Shown piece by piece: positions 32,480 to 44,099 of a stretch of DNA of 64,000 bases (the stretch's first letter is position 1; each line of letters starts with the position of its first letter). Origin of the DNA: Vesta saturnalis (lineage: Eukaryota > Arthropoda > Insecta > Coleoptera > Lampyridae). Location of the stretch: NCBI GenBank assembly GCA_036346205.1, contig JARFJB010001976.1:296001-360000 (forward strand), read 5' to 3'. The notes under the pieces are model-generated. The model was not told where the DNA came from. It did no database searches and worked only from the letters and a program-made list of their open reading frames with translations. A program made the translations under genes and the position numbers.

Positions 32480-33850
32480 TTTTTTTTTGTTTTTTGACTA
32501 TATTTCCTAAACAATGCGTTTTTCATAAAATGTGATTTTACGGTTTTAAAGTAGATTATATTTTCTAAAATTTGAGATCAGAACCAGCTTTGTAGGTACA
32601 ATAGTTACCAAGATACAGTCCGCAAACGATTGGCGATTTTTTCCAAAAAAGTGAAATGTTAAGAGTTGGTTAACTTTCGACCCTGAAATCGGGGAAAATA
32701 CTCATTTTACGGGTAAAGTCACAGGACGAGATGTTGCAGCGAAAGTAATTAGCTTTAATTTAAGTACAGAACGACGTATGTAGGTTCCATAGCTCCTCAC
32801 AATGCTAATAAAAGAAAATGGAAAAACTGCATTGTTCGAAAATTTGCTCTGTTGCTCACGGCGGTTTGAGGGTTATTTGACTAATAGTGTAATCATTTTA
32901 AATCAAAAGTTCTTCATTGCCTTAAAAAACTCATATAAGCATAAGACTTATATTGAATAATACTTCCGAGATAACATACTAAAAGTCGTCGAATGAAAAC
33001 TTATGCTATGGCCATTATATTGGAAAATGGCGCCCAAAAACTAGTTTTTTAGCCATAAAATGCAATATTTGGAAACAAAATTTGACAATTCGTTAAAAAA
33101 CCAGTCATTTTTTGTTGTGAACAGTTTCATACCAATAATATGACTTTTCCCTTTGCATTTATATTTTCAGTGAATTTTTACACTGCTGATGCTTTTGTTG
33201 CATTTCGCTATTAAGCTACCCTGCCTTAATAAACTCCTACTGAGCATAGTATCAATGGTTTGTTTTATTGTATTGATTTTCTCCACGCCTTCACTGTGTG
33301 CAACACCATCACTGCCCTTTTAGGGTAAGAGAAGATTAAACTGTGGAGCCCCATTCAGAAATACCCACAGCTGAAGTGTTTCTCCAACCTACTTCAATCC
33401 ATCAAGCCACCTCAGATGCCGGAGCGAAATATGTAGTATACTACACTGAGGATACGCTCCAGAGCCTGCGGTGTAATTTTTTTGTGAAAACAACCGCCTC
33501 GGCTAAGGTTGACCTCGCCCGTTGGCTTCCAATGGAAGGTGGTGCTACATTTTACGCCTACCGAACTTACCACCAAGTTCAAATGTGATTGGGGGTCGAA
33601 AAAGATGCCACTCAATGAAGAAAACAGATCAGGGTCTTATTCAAATAACAATGATACACTAAGTGGCACCCCCTTCCCTTCCGAAATTTCTATCCCTCTT
33701 TGGAGGACTGTATCTTGATAACTATTGTACCTACAGAGCTGGTTCTGGTTTCAAATTTTAGCTTATGTAATCTACTTTAAAGACGTATTAAAAACGCATA
33801 GTTTAGGAAAAACACGAAAATTACGCTTTTTCGAGTGCTAAGAAGTCAGC
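32480..33850. mobile_element. Inverted-repeat element, family unknown
   Basis: About 150 bases at 32,490-32,640 (TAAACAATGCGTTTTT...CCAGCTTTGTAGGTACAATAG) are mirrored at 33,705-33,835 (CTATTGTACCTACAGAGCTGG...). The enclosed 1.06 kb contains an 81-codon plus-strand frame (33,343-33,588; opening MEPHSEIPTAEVFLQP). Its overlapping minus frame has the phrase FDPQSHLNLVVSSVG. Neither is recognised. The arms are clearly diverged, so the element is old. Confidence 0.55.
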
Positions 33851-33899
33851 ACAGGTCTTTCGAAGCTGTAAACTTGGATATACACTACTGGTGTATATT

Positions 33900-35500
33900 A
33901 AAAAATCAGAACTAGTTTTTTTTTTAATGATTGTGGACCTGAACAGGCTAAAGTTGTTAGTTTGTGACTTTACTGTACTATATGATTGGCCTATAGTAAA
34001 AATTGTATTGACAATATGTTTATTAATTTCTCAATTAATAACTTTTCAACTTCAACATGTGACACTGGTTTTTCTGAGCATCTAGGGCAAACAATTCAAG
34101 TTTGTAATAATAAAAAATCACCTACTAAAGAATACGAACTCATCTCTTACTCCTTTGTCTCAAGTTGCCTGTTGTAGGTTTTGTTCACTTTTAGATTCGT
34201 ACAATTGGAGGTTGTTCCTTAAAACCAATCAAAATGGAATCTAATCAGTCACAATTTTCTTTAATGAATTTTATAAATTGTTCATATCATGTTTCCCAAT
34301 TCGAAAAGCAAAAACCAGAGTTTGTGATGTCAGACGTAAATGGCAACAACAATCTTAAGACTTTAAGGGACAAATTATAACTAGTCAGCAGTTTGTACAA
34401 TGAATACCGATGGCCTAACTTGAACGTTATCAAAAAATGTTTATACACGCATTACAAAAATGAAATTAAAAAGGCTAAACGACTTTCGCAAAGGATGTAG
34501 CACAAGTAAAGCTATTATTGAACTCCATGGCCCATCGATTATGACATATTGATCAACAAATTGAAATTTGTGTACAATTTTGATGAACTAAGTTGTTTAC
34601 TAATTTCCACATTTCTACATGGTCGATATTAATACGTATTTTTTAATAACAAAACAATCAAATAAATATGGCATAGCTAGCGGAATCCCTCAGGGCTCAG
34701 TCTTGGGACCTTTGCTGTTTCTAATCTACGTCAATAACCTATCACTATGTTTACCGCCCGACGTCACGTGCATCATGATGCTGATGACGTTGCGTTAATT
34801 ATATCAAATTCTGACATCAATTTCGAGTTTCATTATTCCCCTGAAAATGTCAATACTATTAATAAATGGTGTGTGTCAAACAAACTAAAATTGAATTCTT
34901 CTAAAACGGCACTAATGCAGTAAAGACACAATTGCGCCTTACGCAAATTTTTGGGCATCACTATTGACAGCCGACTAAATTTCAAGTTTTATTACGAAAT
35001 TTTGGCCAAAAAATTAAATACAACTATTTTTTTACTTAGGAAGTTAACTAATCATGTAACGTCTACAGTAGTTAAAACGACGTACTATGCACTTTTCCAA
35101 AGCTCTCTTAACAATGCTATTCTGTTATGGAGCCATTGTTGCTCTTGGAGTAAGGTTTTCAAACTTCAAAGAAAAGCCATACGTATAGTCGCAGGATTAG
35201 GATATCGTGAAGATTGTCGGAAAGTATTCAAAATACAGAATATTTTAAGTTTTCCATCTTTATTCATCTTAGACGCTGTTTGCTATGCCAGGAAAAACAT
35301 TTTACTATTCACTCAGCAATTAGATAACTATCATCACGATACCCGCAACAAACATAACTTACAGACAGAGTACTGTAGACTATCAATTTCCTAAAATGGT
35401 GATATATACCAAGAAAAATTTATGTACAACAGTCTTTCAGCAGCTATTAAATGTTTACCGTACAACAAATTTAAGAGTACTACATATATAGTTTTTTAAT
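33900..35500 (+). pseudogene. Non-LTR retrotransposon relic (Jockey/CR1-like), most complete copy
   Basis: Order on the plus strand: the end of an endonuclease domain (CDTGFSEHLGQTIQV, about 34,052-34,105), a linker with THYKNEIKKAKRL (about 34,450-34,490) and SGIPQGSVLGPLLFLIYVN (34,679-34,735). Then DADDVALI in a shifted frame (about 34,777-34,800; the box is HDADD where YADD is usual) and KLKLNSSKTALM. A 147-codon intact block (34,951-35,394) begins GITIDSRLNFKFY and includes NYHHDTRNKHNLQ near the end, typical of the C-terminus. An AATAAAG lies at about 35,500. Several stops and deletions, including loss of the first palm motif region, make it inactive. Confidence 0.85.
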
Positions 35501-35650
35501 AAAGCACAGTTTTTATCTTTCCAGGATTGTCGGGATTAACAAACATCACTTTTTTTTATTGGTGCCCCATTTTACCTATTTAAAGCACGCCTTAGCGTGT
35601 TTAAATCGAACTTTCAAAAACGCTCGTTTTTTAAAGTTACCATGGCAACA

Positions 35651-35965
35651 TCAAGAAACGTGAAGTCTAAATGACAATTTTTTGATTACTGATCTGACAA
35701 GAGTACCTTGTAACGTGAAATAAAATATTACTAACAAATTAGGTTTCTTCTTCTTAGCAACAAAAATTCTCGGTAGAGACTGGTTATTATCGGCCAGGCG
35801 GACTCTTTTATAGCCCGAACCCTCCATCATTTTATCGATTTTCTCATCGGATTTACGTTTAAGATTTCTACCAGCCTCGTGGAATCTTTCTTGAAATGAT
35901 TCCTTAACAGGTCGATCCTCTATGACGTCATCAAGAATATTGGCACCTGATCTGAGAGCTTCCAT
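35651..35965 (-). CDS. Polinton conserved small protein (function unknown)
   Basis: 104-codon frame opening MEALRSGANILDDVIEDR with a strongly charged middle (KESFQERFHEAGRNLKRKS) and GSGYKRVRL. From memory, an A..G..IL.DVI opening followed by AG..LKRK and GSGYK is a recurring small protein in arthropod Polintons, with a possible minor virion role by position only. The last 35 codons after AKKKKPNLL look unrelated and may be read-through after a shift. Confidence 0.5.
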   Translation of the reverse strand: MEALRSGANILDDVIEDRPVKESFQERFHEAGRNLKRKSDEKIDKMMEGSGYKRVRLADNNQSLPRIFVAKKKKPNLLVIFYFTLQGTLVRSVIKKLSFRLHVS

Positions 35966-36179
35966 AATAAATTAAATTGTCTGTCGCACTTACAGAGGCA
36001 AAAGAACAAGGGTACTGAATTTCCGAAATACCTACAACTCATGAGCCTGTTAATCTTATTCGTTTTGTGTAATAGAACTTTACCTCATATTGTCGGGAAA
36101 ATACGGCATGGAACTATTACTCAATAAGGTAAGATAAAACGCCATTTTATATATCTGTCAGCTGCGAAGCTAACACCTA

Positions 36180-37030
36180 GCTATTAAATTTGTCACTGTA
36201 TCCACGGCACTTGACCAGGTACTGTTTATATCGTTCGCGACTCTTCTCTGCTAAAATCTCATCGACTTTGAATAGAGCGTCTTTATCAACCGTTACAACT
36301 CCTCCTCGTAAAAGTTACCCGCAACAGGATCGTTATTAGTATTGCTTATGCGATAAACTGGAGGTCTTCTTTTTATCACTGCACTAATTATAAAAACTTC
36401 CTCGCTCCGGTTCGCTTCATATCCCTTCTCAAAGGTGTACTTAGTTCTGACGACTCTCACATGTTCACTGCCTTAATATTTAGGATGACGTGATGTGCCT
36501 AAGTCTTTCTCGTATGGGTTATTCTACACTTACAAAATGTTTTCATCGTTTACAGCCACAGGGGCCATCTTTATACTTTAATGAGGGCTATTGTAAGGAG
36601 TCACAAGTTTTTGGAGCACATCAATATACCCGTAGGAATTTTTATATGTGAAATAACGCCACATCTTTGTTTTATTAAATCTTTCAACTACACATGCGGG
36701 TTATTTGTTACATAGAAATTGATATTTTGTTTCTTGAAAAAGTTTTGTACACTGACCGCCACAAACCCTTTGTCTTTATCTGTCTATAGATTTGCCGGTG
36801 TATTATCACTTTCCTTAAAAATATAGGTGAATGCTTCAATTACAGATGCTGCTGTCTTCGTTTTAAGAACTCTCGCCCAGGCCCTCTTACTAAACACATC
36901 AATAACCGTTAATATGCAGTTGTATCCACTATTGTGTTTACTTAAAGTTCGCATATCGCAAAGATCTGCTTCCACAACTCGTAAATGTTGCTTACAATAT
37001 ACCTATTGCGGGGAAACTTTTTTCTGACAG
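36180..37030 (-). pseudogene. Polinton integrase (rve fold) with C-terminal chromodomain
   Basis: A retroviral-type integrase that inserts the element DNA. The core opens EADLCDMRTLSKHNSGY (first catalytic Asp, about 36,950-36,975) followed by LTVIDVFSKRAWARVLK. The second Asp is at TDKDKGFV (about 36,755-36,785, after a stop). The catalytic Glu is in VVERFNKTKMWRYF (about 36,655-36,690, after a shift). A chromodomain end, RERYKQYLVKCRGYSDKFNS, lies at 36,183-36,240, with Cys where the aromatic-cage Trp is usual. At least four frame breaks. All three catalytic residues can be found but not in one frame. Confidence 0.8.
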
Positions 37031-37179
37031 GTTTATGAACTGTCTAAGCCACCTGAGCTTACAGCCATTTTTTCACTTCACCATATCTACCCTTTACACC
37101 AATAACTAAAAGTGTTATACCCGCAAACCCTGCCGGATGCTATGGATAATAGCATACAGCATCCATTGTATGTTCTCCA

Positions 37180-38070
37180 CGTATCCCAATCTAGTAAAAG
37201 TCTTCTTCGAAAGGATCTTCGCGGGGTTTCCCTTGATTCACTATCGGCATCGTAATTCTCACCTATAGTTGTGAGGTTCGGTTCAATGTTAGGTAATATA
37301 GTAGAATCACGAGTATTTCCGACAAACTCTCGTAGTGTATTTATTTCTTTAATGTACGTCGCAAACTGTCGTCAGCCGTGTGGGTTTATAGTTTTTTTCT
37401 GTCTTAACGTTTCGTGAACCAGATCGATAATGTTGGAATGAGGGATGATTTCACCTTTTATTGTGACAGTACCTCCTTTATTCCAAAATACATCACCGCC
37501 CGCATTCAGTACGCGCTGATTGTTATACTAGCGGGTCGACGTAACTAGTGTAGATATCTTTGAAGAACCTGATTGTACTGCTGCCATTTGTCATAGTCGA
37601 CCATTTTGGTTTTTAATACTTTATCCATCTCGTTACCCAACTGCGTTAATATGTTGGTTTGCGTGACATCTGGCGGTTGCAGACGCTGTATAAAGTCTAT
37701 AGTAGAATAATCATCTTCTTCAGATTGTGTTCCTTAGTTATTGAAACAAATTACCCAGAACTCCGCCAAGTAATGGTCCTAACAGGAGCGGTAGAAATGC
37801 ACCGCCCTTCTGTACAATAAACTGTTTCTTCTTTTTTATAGATTCACCTCTGTGTGCCAGCCACCTTAAAGTGTACTTATGTTGAGACAGTCGCTGCTTC
37901 TGATCAGCTGACAGAGTTATACGATCTTTTAAAATGTTATGTGCACACTCGCAAATGCATTCTGCATGATTACTATCCAGACGTTTCAATAAAGCGTCAC
38001 GTTGACTTTTACTTAATCTGGCTAATGTGCGCAGGATATCGGTGTTTTCGATTAAAGCGTCAACCATCAT
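37180..38070 (-). pseudogene. Polinton PX-like protein
   Basis: The first 110 codons (37,738-38,070) are intact: a helical N-terminus (RLSKSQRDALLKRL), CICECAHNILKDRITLS, and a glycine/leucine-rich hydrophobic segment GGAFLPLLLGPLLGGVLGN. The rest continues in other frames as DVTQTNILTQLGNEMDKV (about 37,620-37,670), GEIIPHSNIIDLVHETLRQ (about 37,400-37,460) and LREFVGNT (about 37,310-37,330). The combination matches a protein commonly found between ATPase and integrase in arthropod Polintons. Its role is uncertain; the hydrophobic segment suggests capsid or membrane association. Confidence 0.65.
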
Positions 38071-38109
38071 ATATGACTGTGAGGCTTAAACCCTTTTTTC
38101 GCTATATAT

Positions 38110-38654
38110 ACTTGGCAAATACTTTGAGAGCCGAATTTGTTTGTTCTATAGCGTAGCACATCCGGTGTATTCTGTTTTAGATTGAACAATAAATATTCGT
38201 GCGGATTTGAAGTCGCATCCTAATAATTTCGGGTTGTCAGGTGAAATCTGCCTTGCTAAATGCTGTATATGTGTCCTACCACGTGGGTTATTAAACAAGA
38301 TTATGTAATGAGCGTTGTAGAAATATGTTTTGCGTTAAGAAAAACACGCTTAAATTTCTATGATGACAACCATTTGTGAAAATATCAACCACCGAACCGT
38401 TAGTCTCACGCATCAGATCGTCAATTACTATTAGGACCGGTTTTTCACCGTCAAACTGTTCCATATGAGTTAATCCTTTCTGAAATTCCACTGAGAGATC
38501 TTTGAAAAATGGTTGTCAAAAGTTTCAACCGTTTCAAAAGCTGTATCCAGACAGTTTCGATATTTTTTAGAAAATCAACGATAAAATACGATTTCCCACA
38601 CCCCGATGGACTCGCTACTATTGAAGAAAACGGATGCTTAAACTGAACTGCCAC
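38110..38654 (-). pseudogene. Polinton packaging ATPase (FtsK/HerA-type), broken
   Basis: Genome-packaging ATPase of the A32/FtsK-HerA type. The frame opens FKHPFSSIVASPSGCGKSYF (Walker A, about 38,590-38,650). After a shift it continues to VLIVIDDLMRE (Walker B, about 38,405-38,440) and HHRNLSVFFLTQNIF (sensor region, about 38,325-38,370). A C-terminal PRGRTHIQHLARQISPDNP follows at about 38,230-38,290. Walker A and B residues are kept, but two or more frameshifts and a stop at 38,291 interrupt the gene. Confidence 0.8.
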
Positions 38655-38814
38655 CTCGAAACGCTAATCGACACTAGAGAGAATTCTGTTATCATCACAG
38701 CTTAAATACAATTTTTATGACAGGAGCGAAGCCCGCGAGCAGATTCCCGTCTTACAAGACTAGGACTCCTTATTAGAATACAACCTCCAATGTATAAATA
38801 AATTAGGTCGCAAT

Positions 38815-39080
38815 CTGTAGATGGGATTAAAAGAAATGTAGTAATAATTTTAATAACAATTATGCAATCTCCTTTGATAAAAACCAGCCCTAATAAATAT
38901 TAATAAACACAGATTAAATAAAATCCTTTTATTCTCAGGTAAAATAAATACGATCCCCACGTGGGCATATATAAAAAAATAAATGGCGACCAAAGGTGCC
39001 CCAAGGGTGACGTCACAAAAAACGAAATATCTATTAATCTCTATCTGACATGAAGTTTTAAACGTCATTCTGTCTTAGAT
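38815..39080. other. No gene recognised
   Basis: A 72-codon minus frame (38,850-39,068) has no recognisable motif. Confidence 0.4.
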
Positions 39081-39084
39081 TATT

Positions 39085-40545
39085 GTTTTTGTTTTTACAA
39101 TGTTGCCTATTTTCGTAATGAACTTCTTATAAAAGAGGTTGCATAATTATCCTAAATGTTATTAAAATTATTTCATTTCTTTAATTTCTATTTTGTAGGT
39201 TGAAAGGTCATGTGGTGTTTCAGACCAGATATTTTTTTCTATCTGATTTTTACTTCTTAATTATTATATTAATTGCGATAGGAATTGTCACCTAGTTATT
39301 GAGACGACCGTACAAAACTTTAAAATAAGTACTTAATCGTATAAAATTCCATTATGGTGCCTCTATTAAAAAACAAAGCAGGTGCCATTTTGAATTTCAT
39401 TTTGACATGGTTTTTAAGTGCATCCCATCGTTGTACGAACCTTCGTATTGATCTCTTTCTATAGATGTATTTTTAAATTGAATTCACAAACCGCGATTAT
39501 TTTTAACTTTTTCAAACGAAATCTGAATAAGCACAGAAACATGCACATTACTACCTATTTGATCAAACCCTTGATTATAATACAGTTACCCATACTATCC
39601 TACTCAGTTTGGGGCGCACATACTATAACGACATCTAATACAGTCTTTAGATTACATTAATTGAATGAATAGGCATGATTAGTCAAATTCTAAAACCAGA
39701 TCAAGAGAATTCAAGTTAATGTAGAATTTCAGTGAATGTTTGCGTTTATGCTAATCGTAGAGTTGAATACTATGTTTTAGTTTCTATATACATAAGTTCA
39801 AAGTTTGGCATTTGCAAAGATTAAATAGAAATAGACTTTAACATGTAATGTTAATTGTTCTATTTATACTAAGTTGTAGATCATACTTAAATATTTAAAT
39901 TCTTTAGAAATGCAAAAATTATAACAGCTATACCTATATCGAGCAAGTTATACGTTAAAATGCAAGTTAGATTTATATTGTTTTAAATTTTACTTAAAAA
40001 ATGTTTAAGACTGGATAATTCAAGATAAAAAGAAAGATTACCTCATCAAAACAACGTACCACTTTCCAATGAACAAAGTGGAAATTAAAAGAATTGAAAT
40101 ATTATATTTTCTTTGTATAATTACAGACTGGCAGATATTGTCACTATTTTATAGACCATAGAAATATTTCTGCTGTTTGGAAAGTAGCATTCTGAGTGTG
40201 AAAGAATTTAAGATATTTACAATGTGAAATTGTTATTAAAATAACATTTTAAACGATTGACGGATTTATACTAAGTATATTTATAGATTATTTAAAACGG
40301 AAATCCATCGTAAGCCAAACGCAAAATATCCTAATCGGTGCTGTGCTGAAATACGCGTGTGAAACTGCAAAAAATGGTTTAATGCGCAAATTTATGCCCA
40401 AGAAAATTTCAATTATTTTATGCAATTAGAAATGGCTTTCCAACCTACCAATAGAAATTAAAATATTTTTTATTTTAGGATAACTAGGCAACCTCTTTTG
40501 TGATACGTTCATAACGAAAATAGGCAACATTGTAAAAATAACAAT
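39085..40545. mobile_element. ORF-less TIR element of a four-copy family
   Basis: The left arm at 39,085-39,150 (TTTTTACAATGTTGCCTATTTTCG...AAGAGGTTGC) is mirrored at 40,480-40,545. The 1.4-kb interior has no coding frame. The subterminal interior at 40,120-40,430 (ACTGGCAGA...ATCGTAAGCCAAACGC...) recurs at 49,535-49,810 plus 50,434-50,515, and the right end recurs at 7,470-7,650. It is probably a non-autonomous DNA transposon. Confidence 0.65.
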
Positions 40546-40599
40546 AAGTTATGTCAGATGGACGTTTAAACATACATGTAAGATAAAGCTTAATATAGT

Positions 40600-42330
40600 A
40601 GCGCCGGGGAAAGGTGTCTCATGGCGGACTCTAGAATGGGGATATAATTATTACTGTGAAATGCATCTGTTTCCTTTTATCTTTTTTAGTGCTGTGCTGT
40701 ATGGATGAATTTGTTTTACGTGTGTCGCGACCTTTCAGGATGGTATGTTTCGAGCTTAAGTTTGTTTGTTTGTGAATTACTATTCCGTAATTTAAGGAAT
40801 GAGGTTTGAAATCATCGATAATTGGTTTCTAAATTTATTGAGTTTTTCGTAATATTGCATTTAAATTTTGAGAGATTGTTTTCCTTATTGTTCCCCGGTT
40901 ATTGAATGTTGAGTAGCGTTTTATTTGTAAATAATTGTATATAAGTTTAAATAATGTTTATTTCGTCTGATTTCCTTAAAATTTAATAGAAAGTTTTGTA
41001 AAATTAAGTAACTTAAAGAAAGAACGTAGATTTAAATGTACTTGATATCATTCGGGCGACATGGAGTCGGTTAATTGCAGTGGTTCAGTTTAATATTGAG
41101 TATGTTGGTTTTGAGTCATAAAGATAGAATGTGGGACTAACTGTTTGAACTTAAATGAAAATACCGAGATATTTTTCACGTTGATTCTGCTGACATTTAG
41201 AATTTTGAAAATTATCGAGCCCTTACGTTTGAGAACGAAATTTGTGGGTAGGGGTTATCATATCTTCTCCTTCCGTTTCTTAATTGGTGGAACTAAATTA
41301 AATGAGATTTTTTTGTGAGTGGTGGGATTCGAAAATCCAAGATGGAATTTGGTGATAATTTGGGGGATTCGGCTTTTGACAGCGCTCTCGAGGAGTGTTA
41401 CTGGGACGTTTGTTGTTACGGCTTAAGGGGTTAGTTAGAACGTTGATAGATTGGACCTTTTGGGACGAACTTTCGTGTTGTGAGGGTAGTTACCTACTTT
41501 TTGGAGAAAACCTGTGAAGGGATTTTAAGTGAAATTGTTCAATCACCAAAGGACAAGACCTAGTGCCGATTTTGATTTTACGTAATCAAGTTACCTGGCG
41601 ATCACCCTCGTGTTATTTTAGTGTTTCTGTGACCTCGTTGGTTTATGTCGCTGTTGCGAACTTATTAAATTAACGTTCTTGGAGTGCCACTTAATTGCCG
41701 TGCAGGGCGTGTTGAAGTACAAAGAAACTTTGGCCGAATATTAAAACTAGATTTATATAAATAAAGTTAATAACCTTTTGGATTGGTAGTGTAAAGAAAA
41801 CTATTTAAAAGATAAAAGTTATCGAGCTTAGGTATCATAAATTTGTTTTAATTCTGTGAAAACCCCTTTTGTGTTACATAAAGGTTTTTTTTTAAATTGC
41901 AAATTTACCGGTAATTTAGGAGCTTAAGTTTTAACGTAACGAAGTTACAGTTTCTTTATTGAGTGATAGCGTTAATGATATTCAGTGTTATTCTAGTTGA
42001 CTATGAATTCATTTAGAGTGCATCCATTAAGGGTGATTTTTTTTGTTTTGTTTTGTTAAGATTATTATATTATGCCTAATTATTTACACTGAGGTGTAGG
42101 AACGTAACGTAACATTATTGAATGATTAACACGCTTTTGTTTGTCAGGCGTGTAGTGCTATTTTGAAGCCCTCTTTCAGGCGGTTTACTGAGTTGCTGTC
42201 GAGGACACCTGGGATTGATTGCGGGTAGGTAGGCGTATGTTTTTTGTATGTCTAGACACGCTATGTATTCGTAATTTTGGCACGACGTCCCTAATTTTGA
42301 CTACCAAACATTCTGGCGCCCTTAACCGAT
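40600..42330. other. No recognised gene; G/T-skewed stretch
   Basis: The plus strand is visibly G/T-rich and C-poor with no ORF. It could be untranslated or intronic RNA of an unseen gene, or an element without coding capacity. No terminal repeats found. Confidence 0.35.
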
Positions 42331-42530
42331 CCGATTACGTCTTCATCCCCTACTTTGACTTACGTACGATTTACTATTCTGGATGTGCAAAATTTATCAA
42401 CATCTTACCCACTCCCATACGCTGACTGGTCGGTGCAAAAAGGCCAATTTTATCTGTAATCCCGTTCTACCACCCGTTTATACCGTTACAGTGCGAAGTT
42501 CCCACTTAAAGAAAGACGAGTTATATAATA
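42330..42530. repeat. Dispersed repeat copy 1
   Basis: The stretch from TCATCCCCTACTTTGACTT through GTGCAAAATTTATCAACATC to GTTTATACCGTTACAGTG resembles 46,930-47,140 in the same orientation. Confidence 0.65.
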
Positions 42531-42889
42531 TACGTCTGCTATATATTTTAAATGCAGGACTTAAAAACGTATGCCGATTCTAAAGTCAAAGCGCATAACG
42601 CTGTCAGATGTCTGCTTGGCTATTTAACCTCAAATTATTCTTTGTATTTCGTTTCGTATAATCGCATCGTGTTTTGTAGCCATAATAATTTATCTTTCGC
42701 TTCGTAATTTATTAGTTTCCATTGCATTTGTAAACAACAGTTTTTTTCAAAACTATTATTATTAATATTCACTATTACGAGGTAAGTTTATAATGCAAAA
42801 TGTATTTCCAATTGATTGAATGCATTTATTTATTTTGCAACAAATAATGATGTCATGAAAAGGTAAATCTTTGAAAAGCCAAACTCAAG

Positions 42890-43740
42890 TAATGATAATG
42901 AATGTACTGCATTACTTCGAGATGGAATGCGATAACGAGGGGCGAAGTTTACCTTTAACTTCCATTATCCAGGTACGCTAATAATTTTCACTATTTAAAT
43001 TTATATTTATCTAATATTATATTGCAGCGAAGTGCTCTCGCATGCGGCATTTCCGAGAAAATCGTAACTCGGACAAAGGCAAAAATGGCTCTCGCTTTAG
43101 AATCTGGGAAATCGGCGCCAGATACACCGCTAAAACATAGACTGCGTTTGAAGTCGAAGTCAGAGGATGTCGACGAATATGTGAAAGACGTTTTGAAACG
43201 AAAAATTTACAACATGCATGCAACTGGTAAATAATTACTTACTGTTTAATTTTAGGCTCACATATTACTTAAAGAAGATAAAATATTTTGGCTTTGAATT
43301 CAAAGTTGACGATTGAAGAAGGCGTTTAATGGAGCAGGTTCATATTGATGGTGCTTGAGCAACACTTTTGCGAAAATATTTTGCTAATAAAAGTTGTGAA
43401 ATTAGTTAGGATCCTGTCTTTTTGGATGAGACGTGGATTTTTAGTCGAGGAAGCATTCGAAAATCATGGCATGATAATGATTTGAAAAGCACAAACAACA
43501 AACCGCTAGGAGAAGGGAAACGGTAATTAAAATAGTCCGATTTGTTAAAAATATGTTTAACCGAATAAAGTTTAGTTTTGTCGTACTGAGTGCTGGCAAC
43601 AAGGATGGTTTTATACCTAATTCATCATTGATATTTTCCAGTAAAAGTAAGACAGCAGACTACGACGATAATATGGTCCTGATTTATTTCAAAAATGGTT
43701 TCAAGAACAGCTTTTACCAATAATATCTAAGCCGCCTGCG
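42890..43740 (+). pseudogene. Truncated transposase related to the 59.2 kb element
   Basis: The N-terminal helix-turn-helix part is open at 43,022-43,234 (ALACGISEKIVTRTKAKMA, then DEYVKDVLKRKIYNMHATG). After degraded sequence the first catalytic motif FLDETWIFSRGS appears (about 43,418-43,455), then STNNKPLGEG and, after a shift, VLSAGNKDGFIPNSSLIF with ADYDDNM (about 43,575-43,680). The phrase order matches the transposase at 60,350-60,600. The copy stops before the second catalytic Asp. No TIRs found, so it is an old truncated relative. Confidence 0.75.
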
Positions 43741-43782
43741 GTTTAACATAGTTTAAACATTTTTAATACTATTTAATAAGGG

Positions 43783-43802
43783 CACACGCACACATTCACA
43801 CC

Positions 43803-43855
<53 letters not shown>

Positions 43856-44092
43856 GCACATGCACACGTACACGTACACGCGCAAACACACACGCGCACG
43901 CACACGCAAACGTAAACGTAAACGTAAACTCAAACGCAAACGAAAACGGAAAAGCTCATGCACACGCACAGGCACACGCACACGCACATGCACACGTACA
44001 CGCACAAGCACACGCACGCGTACACACGCACACACACACACACACACAACATACACACGAACACACGCACGCACGCATGCACACACACATAG
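43783..44092. repeat. CA / ACGCAC / AAACGT compound repeat
   Basis: (CA)n core, then CACACG and AAACGTAAACG variants, then CA again. Both-strand open frames are low complexity. Confidence 0.95.
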
Positions 44093-44099
44093 GTAATAA

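Larger units (their letters stand above)
35651..38810 (-). mobile_element. Second Polinton/Maverick relic
   Basis: Four Polinton-type genes face the minus strand in the order packaging ATPase, PX-like protein, integrase, small conserved protein. No AG...CT termini or TIR were found. The Polinton-type repeat module (CCGTCTTACAAGACTAGGAC, CTTATTAGAATACAA) lies just upstream of the ATPase at 38,745-38,790. All genes have frame breaks. Polymerase B, protease and capsid genes are not seen. Confidence 0.85.

Noticed and set aside
39418..39660. 80-codon frame inside the TIR element
   Set aside because: No motif; AT-rich composition and element context suggest chance.
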